Source: Asterochloris sp. CNOR1 (taxonomy: Eukaryota > Chlorophyta > Trebouxiophyceae > Trebouxiales > Trebouxiaceae). From it: a stretch of DNA of 64,000 nucleotides. The stretch's first letter is position 1. Each line of letters opens with the position of its first letter. The notes under the pieces are model-generated. The model searched no databases. It saw nothing but the letters and a program-made list of their open reading frames with translations, and had not been told where the DNA came from. Made by a program: the position numbers and the translations under genes. Of the stretch, positions 46,741 to 57,300 are shown piece after piece. Where the stretch lies: contig OZ017763.1 of assembly GCA_963969365.1 (NCBI GenBank), positions 1-64,000 of the forward strand, read 5' to 3'.

Positions 46741-48308
46741 CCTCAGCCTGCAGCACGCTCTGAGGTGTTCAAGGAGGGAGAATGGTGAGCGTGCAGAGGG
46801 AGCGTGGCCAGGTGCATGATAGTCTGATGATATGAGCTTGCAGCTGAGGCAAATGAGGCAGGCTGGTGGGCCTGCCTTCCAGGTAGGCTGCTGCTTATGC
46901 ACTGCTTGCTGAACAGCAGCTCCAGGAGCAAAGCAATGTCTGCCAATCAGATGCAGATGTGCCTGCAGAAGGGCCTGTACACTGTGAGAGGACAAAGCAT
47001 GGGGACGCCTGAGGGTGCCAGCCAGGTGCAGCTGGCTGGCACAGGCGTCGCATACTGACAAGCCTCTTGCCAAGCACGGGCGCTGCATTAGTGCATGTGC
47101 TGGCAACATGATTGAAGGACGCCAAGTGCATTCAGAGAGCCTGCAATTGACCAGCAGCGGAGCTATGACATGCATCATACACTTTGGGAGCAGGATCTCC
47201 CAGGGGGGGCACTGCCAACTGGTGTGCCTGCTGGCAGTGACACCTTGCAGGTGCCTGCTGTAAGCAGCGGGCTGGCAGGTTTGCTGCTCATTGCAGACCA
47301 CACCGCCTGCTGCTTGGGCTTCGGGCAACAGCCAGCAGCTGCCTTCACACTTTTCTGGAATGCCTGTCTTGCCCTTTTAATTGTCAACAGGCAGCCCAGC
47401 CCCAGGACAAGCCACCTCTGGCACTGTCAACAGGCTGCAATGGCAATTTCACAAAACCTGTCATGAGACTTGACTGGAAGATATGTGTCGTGGTGCAGGT
47501 GAGCCACAGGCAGCCCAGCCTCTGGGATGGGTCATGTGCCACGGGGATGACAGGGTCACAGCAACCAGACACAGCCTGTGCTGAGGCCGCAATGCCAGCT
47601 CTATGGAGACAACAGAGCGCCAGAAGGCAGATTTTGGTCCAGCTGAAAGGCAAAAAGCACTCTCCAATGCAGCCAGCAGCTGCAGCAGAGGAGCCCCCAG
47701 AAACCCAGACAGCTTCCACTTAGTCACTCAGACCTGTTTAATACCTGGCACTTTACCTTTATAGTGCTCCAGGCGAACCTCAGTTTGACATCAGCAGCGC
47801 TAGCAAGCTTGGTGAGCAGCCTCACACTTTCTGATCTGCAGCCTGCTTCTGCAACATCATCCCATCTTCTTTCCAATCATCTGAAGCATACTCATCGAGG
47901 ACTGAAGCACAATGATGCTCAACACCGGCAAGGGTGGCAGCTTGCTGGCCAGCCATGGTGTGGCAGAGCCGTCACCCTGTGTATTGTGAATGCTCAGCTT
48001 AAGCCTAGCTCTGAAACATGCCACTGCCTCTATCGAAAAGAGCATCCCTGTCCACAACTGCATGAAGATGACAGCTCGTCTGCAGCCTCTAGAGGACAGG
48101 AGATTCTTTACGCAAAGCACTTGACCCAAGATTTTGTATTCCCCTGTGCAAGAGGTGCATGTGTGCTTACAGGAGTTTGTTGCATAATCTAAGGTGTCTG
48201 GGGCACCAGGCAGTGTGAAACTTGAAGCTTCAGTTGGCACATTGACTTGCCTTGCGGCATGGTGTGCTTTTCACGCGGCCGGCAGCAATCAGGCAACAGA
48301 CCTGGGAA
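46741..48308. other. 1.6 kb tail-to-tail spacer with no recognisable gene
   Basis: Lies between the stop codons of the macrodomain gene (plus) and the complex I gene (minus). Short open frames exist on both strands (for example plus 47463-47723) but none has splice partners or motifs. It may hold long 3' UTRs. Confidence 0.5.
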
Positions 48309-49581
48309 TCAGTCCTGGTCTCTGCCCAGCTCCTTGGCAAGGTTATTATATGGGTACTCTCGGGGTGCCTGCAACATGTGCATGGCAGATCAGCAACCAC
48401 AGTTTCGGTTTGCAGAGCAGAGGTCGTGCCGGCACCAGGTGGCAGCCTTCGTGAGCTCGCAGTGAAGTGCAACAAACAGACAGCCTGAATGAGTGCACTA
48501 CCACCTAGTGTGCAGCGAAAATTCGTCTGACACACATGGAAACAAGGCAACTCACAAAGGGGACGCTTGCAGCCTTGTTGTTCAGCCTTGCCAGCATGCC
48601 AATGCCTGCAAAAACGCCAAATCCGCCTGCCAGCCAGCCCAGGGCCTCCCACTGCAGCGCAGAGGGTGCAAGACATGAGTCTTGGACAAAATTGACAGAG
48701 CACAGATATTGTCAGCTGGGTCGGCAGCCCCCATCGCAGAATTTTCAAGCTGACAGTCAGTCTGGCCGAGTCACAGTATGAAGCACGCAGGCACTGTGCA
48801 GGCTGCTTGCCTTGCCTGATGCAGACATTTCAAGCACACAACAAGCTCAAAGCACCTTTGAGGGCCCCTCCTTGCTCACAGGCTCAAAGCCACCCTCAAC
48901 ACTACTGTATAGGCGGTGTGCAGGCTGCTCTAATGCGCAGCAGGCTAGCCTTACCAGCTCAAACCCCAGACAGTACTCTGTGCACCCCTTCAACCTTGCT
49001 GGCTAGAGGGCAAGAACCAAAGCAGCTGTCCTTAACGCTTGCTGCAGGCCCTGATCTTGGGCACCTCACCTTGCTGACCAGCTCAAAGCGGTCCAGGCAG
49101 TACTCGGGGTATGCGGACCCATCGTCCCACAGCAGCTCATCCTCCTCCGGGAGCTGCAGGACAGCAATGGGCAACGTCATTGATCAAATTAGCAGCCATC
49201 ATATGGCCTAAAACTGGCAGATGGCACTGCCTGGCACCAAGCCAGCAAGCTGTGAATGTTAGCGATCCTCGCTGCCCGTGCTGCCTGCGAATGCTTGGTG
49301 GGATGATTGACAGCTGCGGTCCAGGGCAAATGCATTCCATGGCCATTGGCAGGTGCCAGCGCAGAAATCTTCTGGACCACAACATTGCGCTCTTTGTCAA
49401 GACAAGCCTGCACAAGTATTGCACAAGGACAAACATTCAGATGGAAAAGCAATCTCACCGGCCTGTTTGGTGGCCTGCCGAGTGCCACTGGGCCTCCACC
49501 TCCACTCCTAGCTGGCAGCATACCGTGAGGCGCCATCACTCTCCTGGCCAGGCCCTGCATGGCTTTGCTGCGCAGAGCCAT
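48309..49581 (-). CDS. NDUFB8: Mitochondrial complex I subunit NDUFB8/ASHI
   Basis: Exons on the minus strand: 49581-49459, 49153-49070, 48651-48556, 48368-48309. All joins are phase 0, giving 120 residues, close to the plant homologue (about 125). An N-terminal presequence rich in Arg, Ala and Gly (MALRSKAMQGLARRV...) is followed by the family signature DELLWDDGSAYPEYCLDR. The single membrane helix is WEALGWLAGGFGVFAGIGML at about 70-89. The C-terminal motif is PREYPYNNLAKELG. The protein is an accessory subunit of the membrane arm of NADH:ubiquinone oxidoreductase in the inner mitochondrial membrane. The start ATG at 49581 is preferred over the in-frame ATG at 49560 because it gives the longer presequence. 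The gene is divergent to EF-Ts with 143 bp between start codons. Confidence 0.9.
48837..48988 (-). repeat. Ghosts of NDUFB8 exon 2 end
   Basis: Plus-strand ACCAGCTCAAACCCCAGACA then GTACTC at 48952 repeats ACCAGCTCAAAGCGGTCCAG then GCAGTACTC at 49077, the end of exon 2. A weaker third copy (AAGCTCAAAGCAC) is near 48842. Offsets are about 124 and 110 bp. Confidence 0.65.
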
Positions 49582-49724
49582 GGCCCTTCTCGCGCCCTAT
49601 GCCCAGCTCTTGCCCAGAGCGTTTCTTTGTGCACTGTATCACAAACAAACCCTGTTTCTGTCTCCAGCAGAGCTTTCCTGTGGATCAGGTAGGACGACCA
49701 CCCTATCTGAGGCCTGTATGCAGA
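49582..49724. promoter_or_regulatory. Divergent promoter region, NDUFB8 / EF-Ts
   Basis: The proposed start codons of NDUFB8 (minus) and EF-Ts (plus) are 143 bp apart. If the EF-Ts transcript begins further left it would overlap the NDUFB8 first exon. Both products are predicted to act in mitochondria, so shared control is plausible but not shown. Confidence 0.5.
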
Positions 49725-52700
49725 ATGCCTGCCATGCCTGCCAGAGCACTGGTTCCAACCCTGATCCCCCAGCTCCAGATCATCAGAGGCCTGGCTGCTG
49801 CCTCCAGCAAGGCAGATCAGCTTGCAGCCGTCAAGGCTCTTCGGGAACGCAGTGGAGCCCCCATCTCGGATGTGAAAGGGGCCCTACAGGAATGCAGCTG
49901 GGATCCAGGTGCATCTGATGCATCTTGACGCCAAAACAGCCTGCATAGACTTCACGTGAACAAATGGTAAACAGTGATTGTGGCCGCTCTGCAGAGCAGG
50001 CCTTTACAGCCCTCAGGAAGAGAGGACTAGCAGCTGCCACCAAGAAGGTGCGAGCACGCTGCGTTTTGGACGTTTTCCACATGGTGTCTGCTGTGAACTG
50101 CAAGTGGACCTCATCCACATCCCCCACTCACAGCAGCATGTTGGTTGTGTGCAGGCATCCAGGCATGCAGCAGAGGGGCTCGTAGGGGTGGCAGCCAGAG
50201 ATTGTGATGCAGTACTAGTGGAGGCAAGCAGCCTGTTTCCTGTTCACAAGGCTGTCAGATCATTTTCGTGTCAGGGAGCGACAGGCCCACCAGCAAAGCA
50301 TAGCAGAGTGGCTTACAGGGCCAAACATAGCAAGGCCTGAACCTGCTCGCATTCCTGCTGTGGCATACCCCTCGGTGGGGGGCTGAGGTTTGTGGGATGG
50401 CAGCTGCAGAGCAGGATCCACAACTCTCTGACCGGGTGGGGTCTCCGTCACGGTTGCTGAGATGCCTGCCTGGCAGGACTCTGCAAGCTGCACCTCTGTC
50501 AGCCCTGAGCTTGCTGTATGGGTGACCGGTGAGGGTGACCGGTGAGGCTGATGCTGCTGCAGGTGAACAGTGAGACTGACTTTGCAGCCCGCGATCACCA
50601 GTTCATGCATGTTGTGCGGCGAGTGGCAGAGGCGGCCATGCGCAGCAGCGTGGGGCAGGGACCAGGTGAGGATTTGACCCTGCCTAGGGCTATTGTCCAG
50701 AGGCATGAAGATTCCACTAAAGTGCAGAGGCCATCGGCCTGTGGTAAGCCTTGTGCGTGTGGAACGTCATAACACAAATGAAGAGCGCCTGTGTCTGGCG
50801 AACACTTCCTTTGCAGGGATGTAGAGAGCCAAGAAAGTATGAGTGCGTGTTCATGAGCAGGGTGAAAAGAATTCAGCCTGGGAACCTACACCACCGTTGC
50901 TGCTCAACCTCCCGTCACACCCAACGATGCATCGCTGCCTATCTGCTTGCAGACTGGCCTGACACAGCAGCCTGCGCAGCGCTGCGCTGCCGCTGGAGTT
51001 AGTAAACGCAGGCTCTGCCCCCGCACAGTGTCAGCAGAATTGCTGTAACGTCTGTGAGCCATCCTCCCGTCATCGCGTGCACTTCTGTGTGCAGGCACAA
51101 GCTCAATGCTGGTGGACGTGATCTCTGCAGAGCAGCTCAGCGAGGGAGGCAGGTCAGGGAACACCTCTGTACAGTGCAGTTGGCGCATGAAGGCTTCTGG
51201 CTGTACCTGCCTGCTGCAGTTGGCGCGTGCTTCACTGCTGAACACCCCTGCACGCATGGTGGCCGTTTTCTGGACTGTTGAACACCCCTGCACCTGAGAA
51301 AGGCCTGCATACGTGGTTGCTGCCAGCCTGGCGCCCTTGCTACCTTGTCCATGTGACCAGATGCTGCTTGTGCCCCCTGCAGGGTTGCGGAGGCCATCAG
51401 CGATATTGGGGGAGTAATCCGCGAGAACATCAGGCTGAGGCGAGCTGTGAGGTGGGAATGTGATATCGGCAGGCACATGTCTGTGAGGCAGAATTGACCA
51501 GCTGTGTGCTGCTGACTGGTAGCCTCTGCTTCGTATGTGTTGGGGGCAGAAGGTACGCACAAATGCCCGTCCTGGGAGAGGTATGCTACTCAAGGCTTCA
51601 GCCGAAGCAGTAAGCACGGCCCTGGCTCAGGCAGGGAACTGCAGATTGATGTGTCTGGGATGTTCAAAGCTGACGTGCCAGGGCCGCCCCCTGCGGGGCA
51701 TGCGCTGATGCCGAGTCTGCTCAAACTGGCTGCTTGTCTACAACACATCTACATTGCCCATGGGCATGATGCACTCATCAGCCTGCCGGCCGCCTTCTGG
51801 CACATGCCAGGAGTCTTGAGTGCAGCTTTCTGAGGCACACCCCTCATATTGATGTCTACTGGCTGCTGACTGTCCCTAGCGCATGTTAGCAGTCCTGAGC
51901 TCAGCTTGCTGAGGGAGATCTCCCCACCCTGCCTGGATGCCTGCAGGGTGCAGGCTGGCAGCGGCATCATTGTGCTGGCTACCCGAAGTGCAAACCGCAA
52001 AGCTTTCACGTTCTCAGAGTGTCTGTGGTGCGCTGACTCTGCAGGTTGGGCTGCTGCCTGAGCTGCAGAGCCCTCTGCTGGCTGCTTTGCCTCTCGATTG
52101 AAAGGCGGCCGTTTTTGCCAAGGTGCTCATCAGCGTTCACCTGCAGGGTGCAGGCAGACCGAGGAGTGGTGGGCTGCTATCTTCATTCATCGCCTAGCCC
52201 CGCCCTGGGCAAGGCAGCTGCAGCTGTGGCCCTGGAACCTGTCGACAGCACAGATGCTGTGGAGGGCAGCCATATCCAGAAGGCTCAGGTGTGGCACAAG
52301 CACTGCAGTTGTCTGCACTTGTGTTTTGCCATGGCTGCCATCAGCCTCCTCAATTGCTGCTCCAGTCTGGACCAATGATAGCTCCCTCCTGTCATGGCCT
52401 GCAGGATCTTGCGCACAAGGTGGCCATGCACGCTGTAGCCATGAAGCCAGACTTCATGGACGCTGCCGCCGTGTCCCCCCAAGCTCTTGAAGGTGCGAGG
52501 TGAACTGGCCTGCTGATGAGTAAGCGTGGGGCAATGGCTGGCTTCCTGCCGGCAGCCAACTGCCTACAGCCCCCATTCAGGGCACCACAGGCGATAGACC
52601 CCTTGAAGGTGCACTTGAAACAGGCACAGCCACCATGCATGCACTGGGAGATCTTGGTCCATGTACTACCAGCCGGTAAACGATGGCCTCAGGCTATCTG

Positions 52701-53568
52701 TCTGTCATCAGACACAGTGTTGCCCGTCCAGAGCCTCTGAAAGGAGGTTTCAGATCTTGTGGATATGGCCCTTGTCTCTCTGGTAGCCTTTCACATGGTG
52801 GGAACCAGGCATGACAGGATGACATGACTCCACTCACCGGTCCTTATGCCTGCTTACAGCTGAGAAGCAGGTGCTGCGGGACCAGGCAGCCAAGAGCGGA
52901 AAGCCGGCCAACATCATTGAGAAAATGGTTCAGGGGCGCATGAAAAAGGCAAGCAATTTGTGATGCATTTGTGCCATGCCATCCTGAGCAGCATCAAGGG
53001 CCTGATGCATCAACAGTGCTGTAAAGCATGTCATGTGGGCCAGAGCAGCTGAGGTGGTCTCTTGCCCCTGCAGTTCTATGAGGAGACCTGCTTGCTTGAG
53101 CAGAAGTATGTGCAGGATGACAGCCAAACTGTCAAGGTGAGCTGCTGCCACTCTGGTGCTGCAGCTGGCTGGGCAATGTGCCTGGGCCGAGGGCTGTCAT
53201 GTGTCAGCATACAGCCTGGCCGCCTGCTCATGCATGGCACAAGTCCTTGCTTAATGCACCTGATGTCAGTATCGCCGAGCGGTCTGAGGCACAACTCTGC
53301 CTGCTGCTAGCCTGTCGCCAAAAATTCACCCCTGTTGTGTGCTATTATGGCTGCTGGGCTTAACTCTTCATGCTTCATGAAGTGTCCTTCCTGTGGATGG
53401 TCATGATCCCTGCTCTTTCTGCAGGCTTTTGTGGACAAAATGTCCCAGCAGTTAGGCCTGCATATGCGCGTGGCAGCCTTTGCGCGCCTGCAGTGTGGAG
53501 AGGGGTTGGAGAAGGAAGAAAAGGACTTTGCGCAAGAGGTGTCTGACACTTTGAAGGCTGTGCAGTGA
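49725..53568 (+). CDS. TSFM: Organellar translation elongation factor Ts
   Basis: Exons: 49725-49908, 49995-50047, 50155-50223, 50563-50665, 51095-51152, 51383-51451, 52147-52288, 52405-52492, 52860-52948, 53074-53136, 53425-53568; 353 residues. EF-Ts exchanges GDP on EF-Tu during organelle protein synthesis. The N-terminus (MPAMPARALVPTL...) looks like a mitochondrial presequence. Next comes the UBA-like domain (VKALRERSGAPISDVKGAL), then the EF-Tu-contacting TDF motif in VNSETDFAARDHQF (about 103-116). The dimerisation-like core includes ENIRLRR and VVGCYLH. The second half has AHKVAMHAVAMKPDFM, GRMKKFYEETCLLEQ and a C-terminal helix. Introns 3 (from 50224) and 9 (from 52949) begin with GC (GAG then GCAAGC, AAG then GCAAGC). 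Both are fixed by phase and alignment. An upstream ATG at 49599 or 49559 cannot be excluded. Confidence 0.93.
51941..51985 (+). repeat. Ghost of EF-Ts exon 7 start
   Basis: CTGCAGGGTGCAGGC at 51941 repeats the acceptor and first codons of exon 7 at 52141, exactly 200 bp downstream. The copy continues in the same register with a diverged reading (VQAGSGIIVL against VQADRGVVGC). Confidence 0.7.
53263..53292 (+). other. tRNA-like 5' half in an EF-Ts intron
   Basis: TATCGCCGAGCGGTCTGAGGC resembles the D-arm region of class II tRNAs (Leu/Ser): T8, then GCC pairing with GGC around AGCGGTCTGA. No anticodon stem, T-arm or 3' acceptor half follows, so it is at most a fragment and may be chance. Confidence 0.25.
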
Positions 53569-54341
53569 CGCTGGGCCATGCTGGGGCTTGTGCACAGGCC
53601 AGCGGCAGTCTTGAGGCTGCATGGCCGTGCATGCCCTGCACTGAGGCAGCATTTTATCTGACCGTCACATGCGGACATGCGGTCTGGCCAGAGCCCTTGA
53701 TTCCAGCTTTGCCGCTCACGTCTTGAGTTCTGAAGGATCCAGAATTTGCAATGGGTTCTAAAGTGAACAGGATGGAATTCATTCATTGGAATGAGTACGT
53801 ACTCATTGTGGGTATACCGCCCACAATGATTGGCGCAACAAGTTGACTAAGGCACTCAAACAATATAGCATGATCAACAAGGAGAACACGTCTGGGGCTG
53901 TGTCACTGGATGGTTGCTGGACAGACAGCCTGCCCTGGCTAGATGTGTTACTTGTAAATGGTCAAGTCATGCATTGGGACTGAAAGTGGCAAGAATGATG
54001 CCTGGAGGGTTTGGGCCAGCATGCCTGCCCGTTTCGGCATGTGTTTGAGTTCGCTGCAGCGACCTCAGGCAGCCAGACCCTGCATATGCATGGGCAGATG
54101 ATCCCTCAGCACGCGCTGCATTGCTATGCACAGCCATGCCTTTGCACTGTTTTGTTCAGAGCAGGTCAGGTCAATCAAAGAAGCACTGGTTGCAGCAAGA
54201 AAACAGCACGACCTCCTTTGCCGATAGACTCACCTGTCAGAGAGGCCAACCAGCCCCCCATGCACCCCTTGCCAAAGGAGTGCAAGCAATTTTGACAAGG
54301 GGGCATCTGGGAGCCAGCGGCTGGCAGCAGTCGAGTCAACG
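53569..54341. other. Tail-to-tail spacer between EF-Ts and PPIP5K genes
   Basis: About 770 bp with no recognisable gene. A TGTAA, the usual green-algal polyadenylation signal, is at 53953-53957 on the EF-Ts strand, about 385 bp after its stop. Whether it is used is unknown. Confidence 0.5.
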
Positions 54342-57300
54342 TCACTGGATGACATCTGACAGGGAGAAGGTGTAGGTTGAGGCTTTGGTGGGCGTGCTGC
54401 GCGGCCCACAGGCTGACTCCAGCTCAGCAAGGGTGAGCTCATGCTCTGCAGGGTGTAGATGTCTTGTCAGTACAAGCCACAATGTAACACGCCATGTGCA
54501 GGCATGATGCGGAGCCCACATGGCGACTCCAGCTCAGCCAGAGGGAGCCCATGCCCTGCAGGGCAATGGTGGTGGTGAGCTGAAGCCTGTGTAAAGATTT
54601 CATCAGAATCCTTGACCTCAGCCAGAGTAGGACATGCTTGGCAGGCCAGGTGGCACGTGTGCAGGGTCTTGCCTACATACTGCCATGTGCTGTCAGCCAG
54701 CCACATGCGTGGTATGGTGCCTGGTACACCCTGTTAGACACCAGGTCAAGTTTGCATTGGAAGAGTCTTACTGACTCGGCGGACTCAGCACCACAACCGC
54801 CATGTTGTGACCAAACATAGGCAGATGCACTAGGTCATGGGGAGATCCTTGAAGCATCCGCTCAATGCAGCAAGCACACCTCTGCAGCAAGCAGATGTGC
54901 TGGGTCGCAGGCAGGCCCCTGCTGCAGTGCCTGGTGGCAACACATGCCGCCATGCAGCAGTCTGTGGGCCAGTACAGGGGACCCACCCTGGTGCAGGCAG
55001 ACGCGCTGGGTCACAGGTAGGGTGTGGTCCTGGTGCAAGGGCACCACTGCATAGGGGCTGTAGGCAGCTCCAGGGCTGAACAGGACCTCCATGCGGAAGC
55101 GCTCAGGGCTGTCCACAGGCACCCTGCAGACAAGAGCAGACGGCCACGGTGAGGCCATGATGAGCAGATGTTCTGAAGCTGTGAGACCCTGCAGGATGGT
55201 TCCGCAGCCACCCTGCAGACAAAAGCAGAAGAATGATGAAGCCAAGATGAGCGGAAGTTTCGAAGCTGTGAGACCCTGCAAGGGCTTCTTTCAAATGTGA
55301 GGTGTATGGCAACTTTGAGACACAATTGCATTGAGCATAACCTGCATTGGCCGGTCCAAGAGCAGACATGCTTGGAGCTGTCAACTGGCGCTCTGCATGG
55401 CAGCACTGAAGCTGTTTGTGCTGTGCAGGATGGATAGCAACAGGTGACTGGTCCAAAACGGCTGCCGGAACTGTCCGCACCGGCTTGGCAGGGGACACAT
55501 TGAGGATGAGAGTCGTGCAGTGCACCCTCAGCAGTACAGCGCCATGCTGATAGAAAAAAGGGCACCCTGCGAGGTAGGCCACCAATAGATGAATTACTCA
55601 GTTCAGAGCATGTGGCACCTCCAGGGGCTCTTGTCAAGTACAATGCAGCAGCAAGGCATACTCGCAGGGCCTGACGGTTTCCCCGCGTGATCCCAGCTGG
55701 TGCCATGTGCAACTGCACAGAGCAGAGGCGGTCTCTGTATCAGGTTAGCCAGAGCAGTAGTGGCCAAGCGCTGGGGCTGGCTGGAGCGCAGCTGCTCTGC
55801 TCATGCGGCCGTCGTGCAGGTGCTGCACGCTCACCTCTTGTTTTCAAACATCCTGAAAACCAGGTGGGTCATGTAGTCCAGCTCTGTTGCATGTTTCAGA
55901 AGATCCTCAGCCTCAGGGCTGACCAGAGGCTCCCGCACAGCAGTCCCATCCTCGCCTGCAGCAACAGATGGAATCTGGTGTGGCATGGACCAAAGCGGGC
56001 AACACTGCAAGGTGTGCACTCCTGCTGTGCCATGCCTGGCTGCATCAAGGCACTCTGTGATGGCAGTGCGTCAGCTGCAATCAGGGGCTCCTTGCACAGC
56101 ACTCTGGTCCCCGCCTGAGCAGCAATTGGGGTCTGATTGGGGATCAGCAGAGTTGTGCACTTCGGCTTTGCCATGCTGCGCTGCAGCAGGGCACAAACAG
56201 CATCTTGGCAAGTTGGGGCTTTTAAAGTGCTGCCAGAACACCTTTAGCACCAATCTAAAGCCTAGGTAGAAGTGAGGAAGGCAGGCAGCGATGGTGCACT
56301 CCTGCTGTGCCATGCTTGGCAGTGATCAGAGGCACAAGCACAACACCCCTTCTCCTTCTCTGCAGAATTGAAGGGATGTCTGTCATGACAGCAAGCCAAA
56401 TGAACAGAGGTGCAGGATAAGCGCTTCCCCTCTTGGTCTCTGCAGCAGATCTGGAGCTTAGGCATCATGCAAGTCAAGCTGAGCCTCAGCGCTGACCAGA
56501 GCCTCCGTCACAGCAGAAGGAGACTCATGCACACCACTCTTGCAGGCAACAGTGCACGCTGCTGCCACCTTTGGAGAGGCAGAAGCGCAGCACCTTCATC
56601 AGAGAGTCCACGCAAAAGTCTTGAGGCGAAGTTTGTGCATGATCTGGGCAGAACGCACAGATATAGTAACAGATAACAGGGTAAGCTTGCCCAGGTGGCA
56701 GAAGCACAGCATGTTGACCAGCGACTCATGCACGTCAACTGTAGTGAAGTGGAGGTACGTGCACCACCTGGGCCAACACGAACATCTGTGCCACCAAAGA
56801 TCAGGCTCAAGAAGCGCAGCACATTGTCCAGCAAGGTCACATGCGCCTCCAAAGCGGGCTGGATGCACATGCATGATCTGGCCTAGAATGCGCAACCAAG
56901 TTACCATGGTCAGACAATTACCAAGACACTCACCCAGGTGGCAGAAGCGCAGCACATTGATCAGGGAGTGCACATGTGACTCCGAGGTGAAGTAGATGCG
57001 CGTGCGCACATGGCGCAGGGGGGAGTTTATGTCCTTGGCATAGGTGGGACACAAGCGGTGCAGCGTCTCGCGGTCGTGCTCATCTGTCTCCTCCTCTGCA
57101 CCAGGAGCCTCCTCACTGCCCAACACCTCGCCTGCAGTGTGGGGGCAAGGATTCCTGGACCTCTGGCCTCCTCTTGTTCAACAGAGCCCCTCGCTGCTGC
57201 CCAAGGCCTTGCCTGCAGTGCCAAGCAATGGCCTGTTCCACGAGTAGAGCAGTAGGCGTTGCACCTTGTCTGCTGCTTCCTACAAGGGCTTCTTTGCTGC

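Noticed and set aside
49559-49724. Upstream EF-Ts start (MALLRRAMALLAPYAQ...)
   Set aside because: It looks presequence-like but overlaps the first NDUFB8 exon on the other strand, and the frame then needs an unsupported intron. Kept only as an alternative.
54987-55015. Donor CCT/GTGACC at 55014 for the PPIP5K penultimate exon
   Set aside because: It leaves phase 0, but the last exon needs phase 1. The donor at 54986 restores [23 protein letters not shown].
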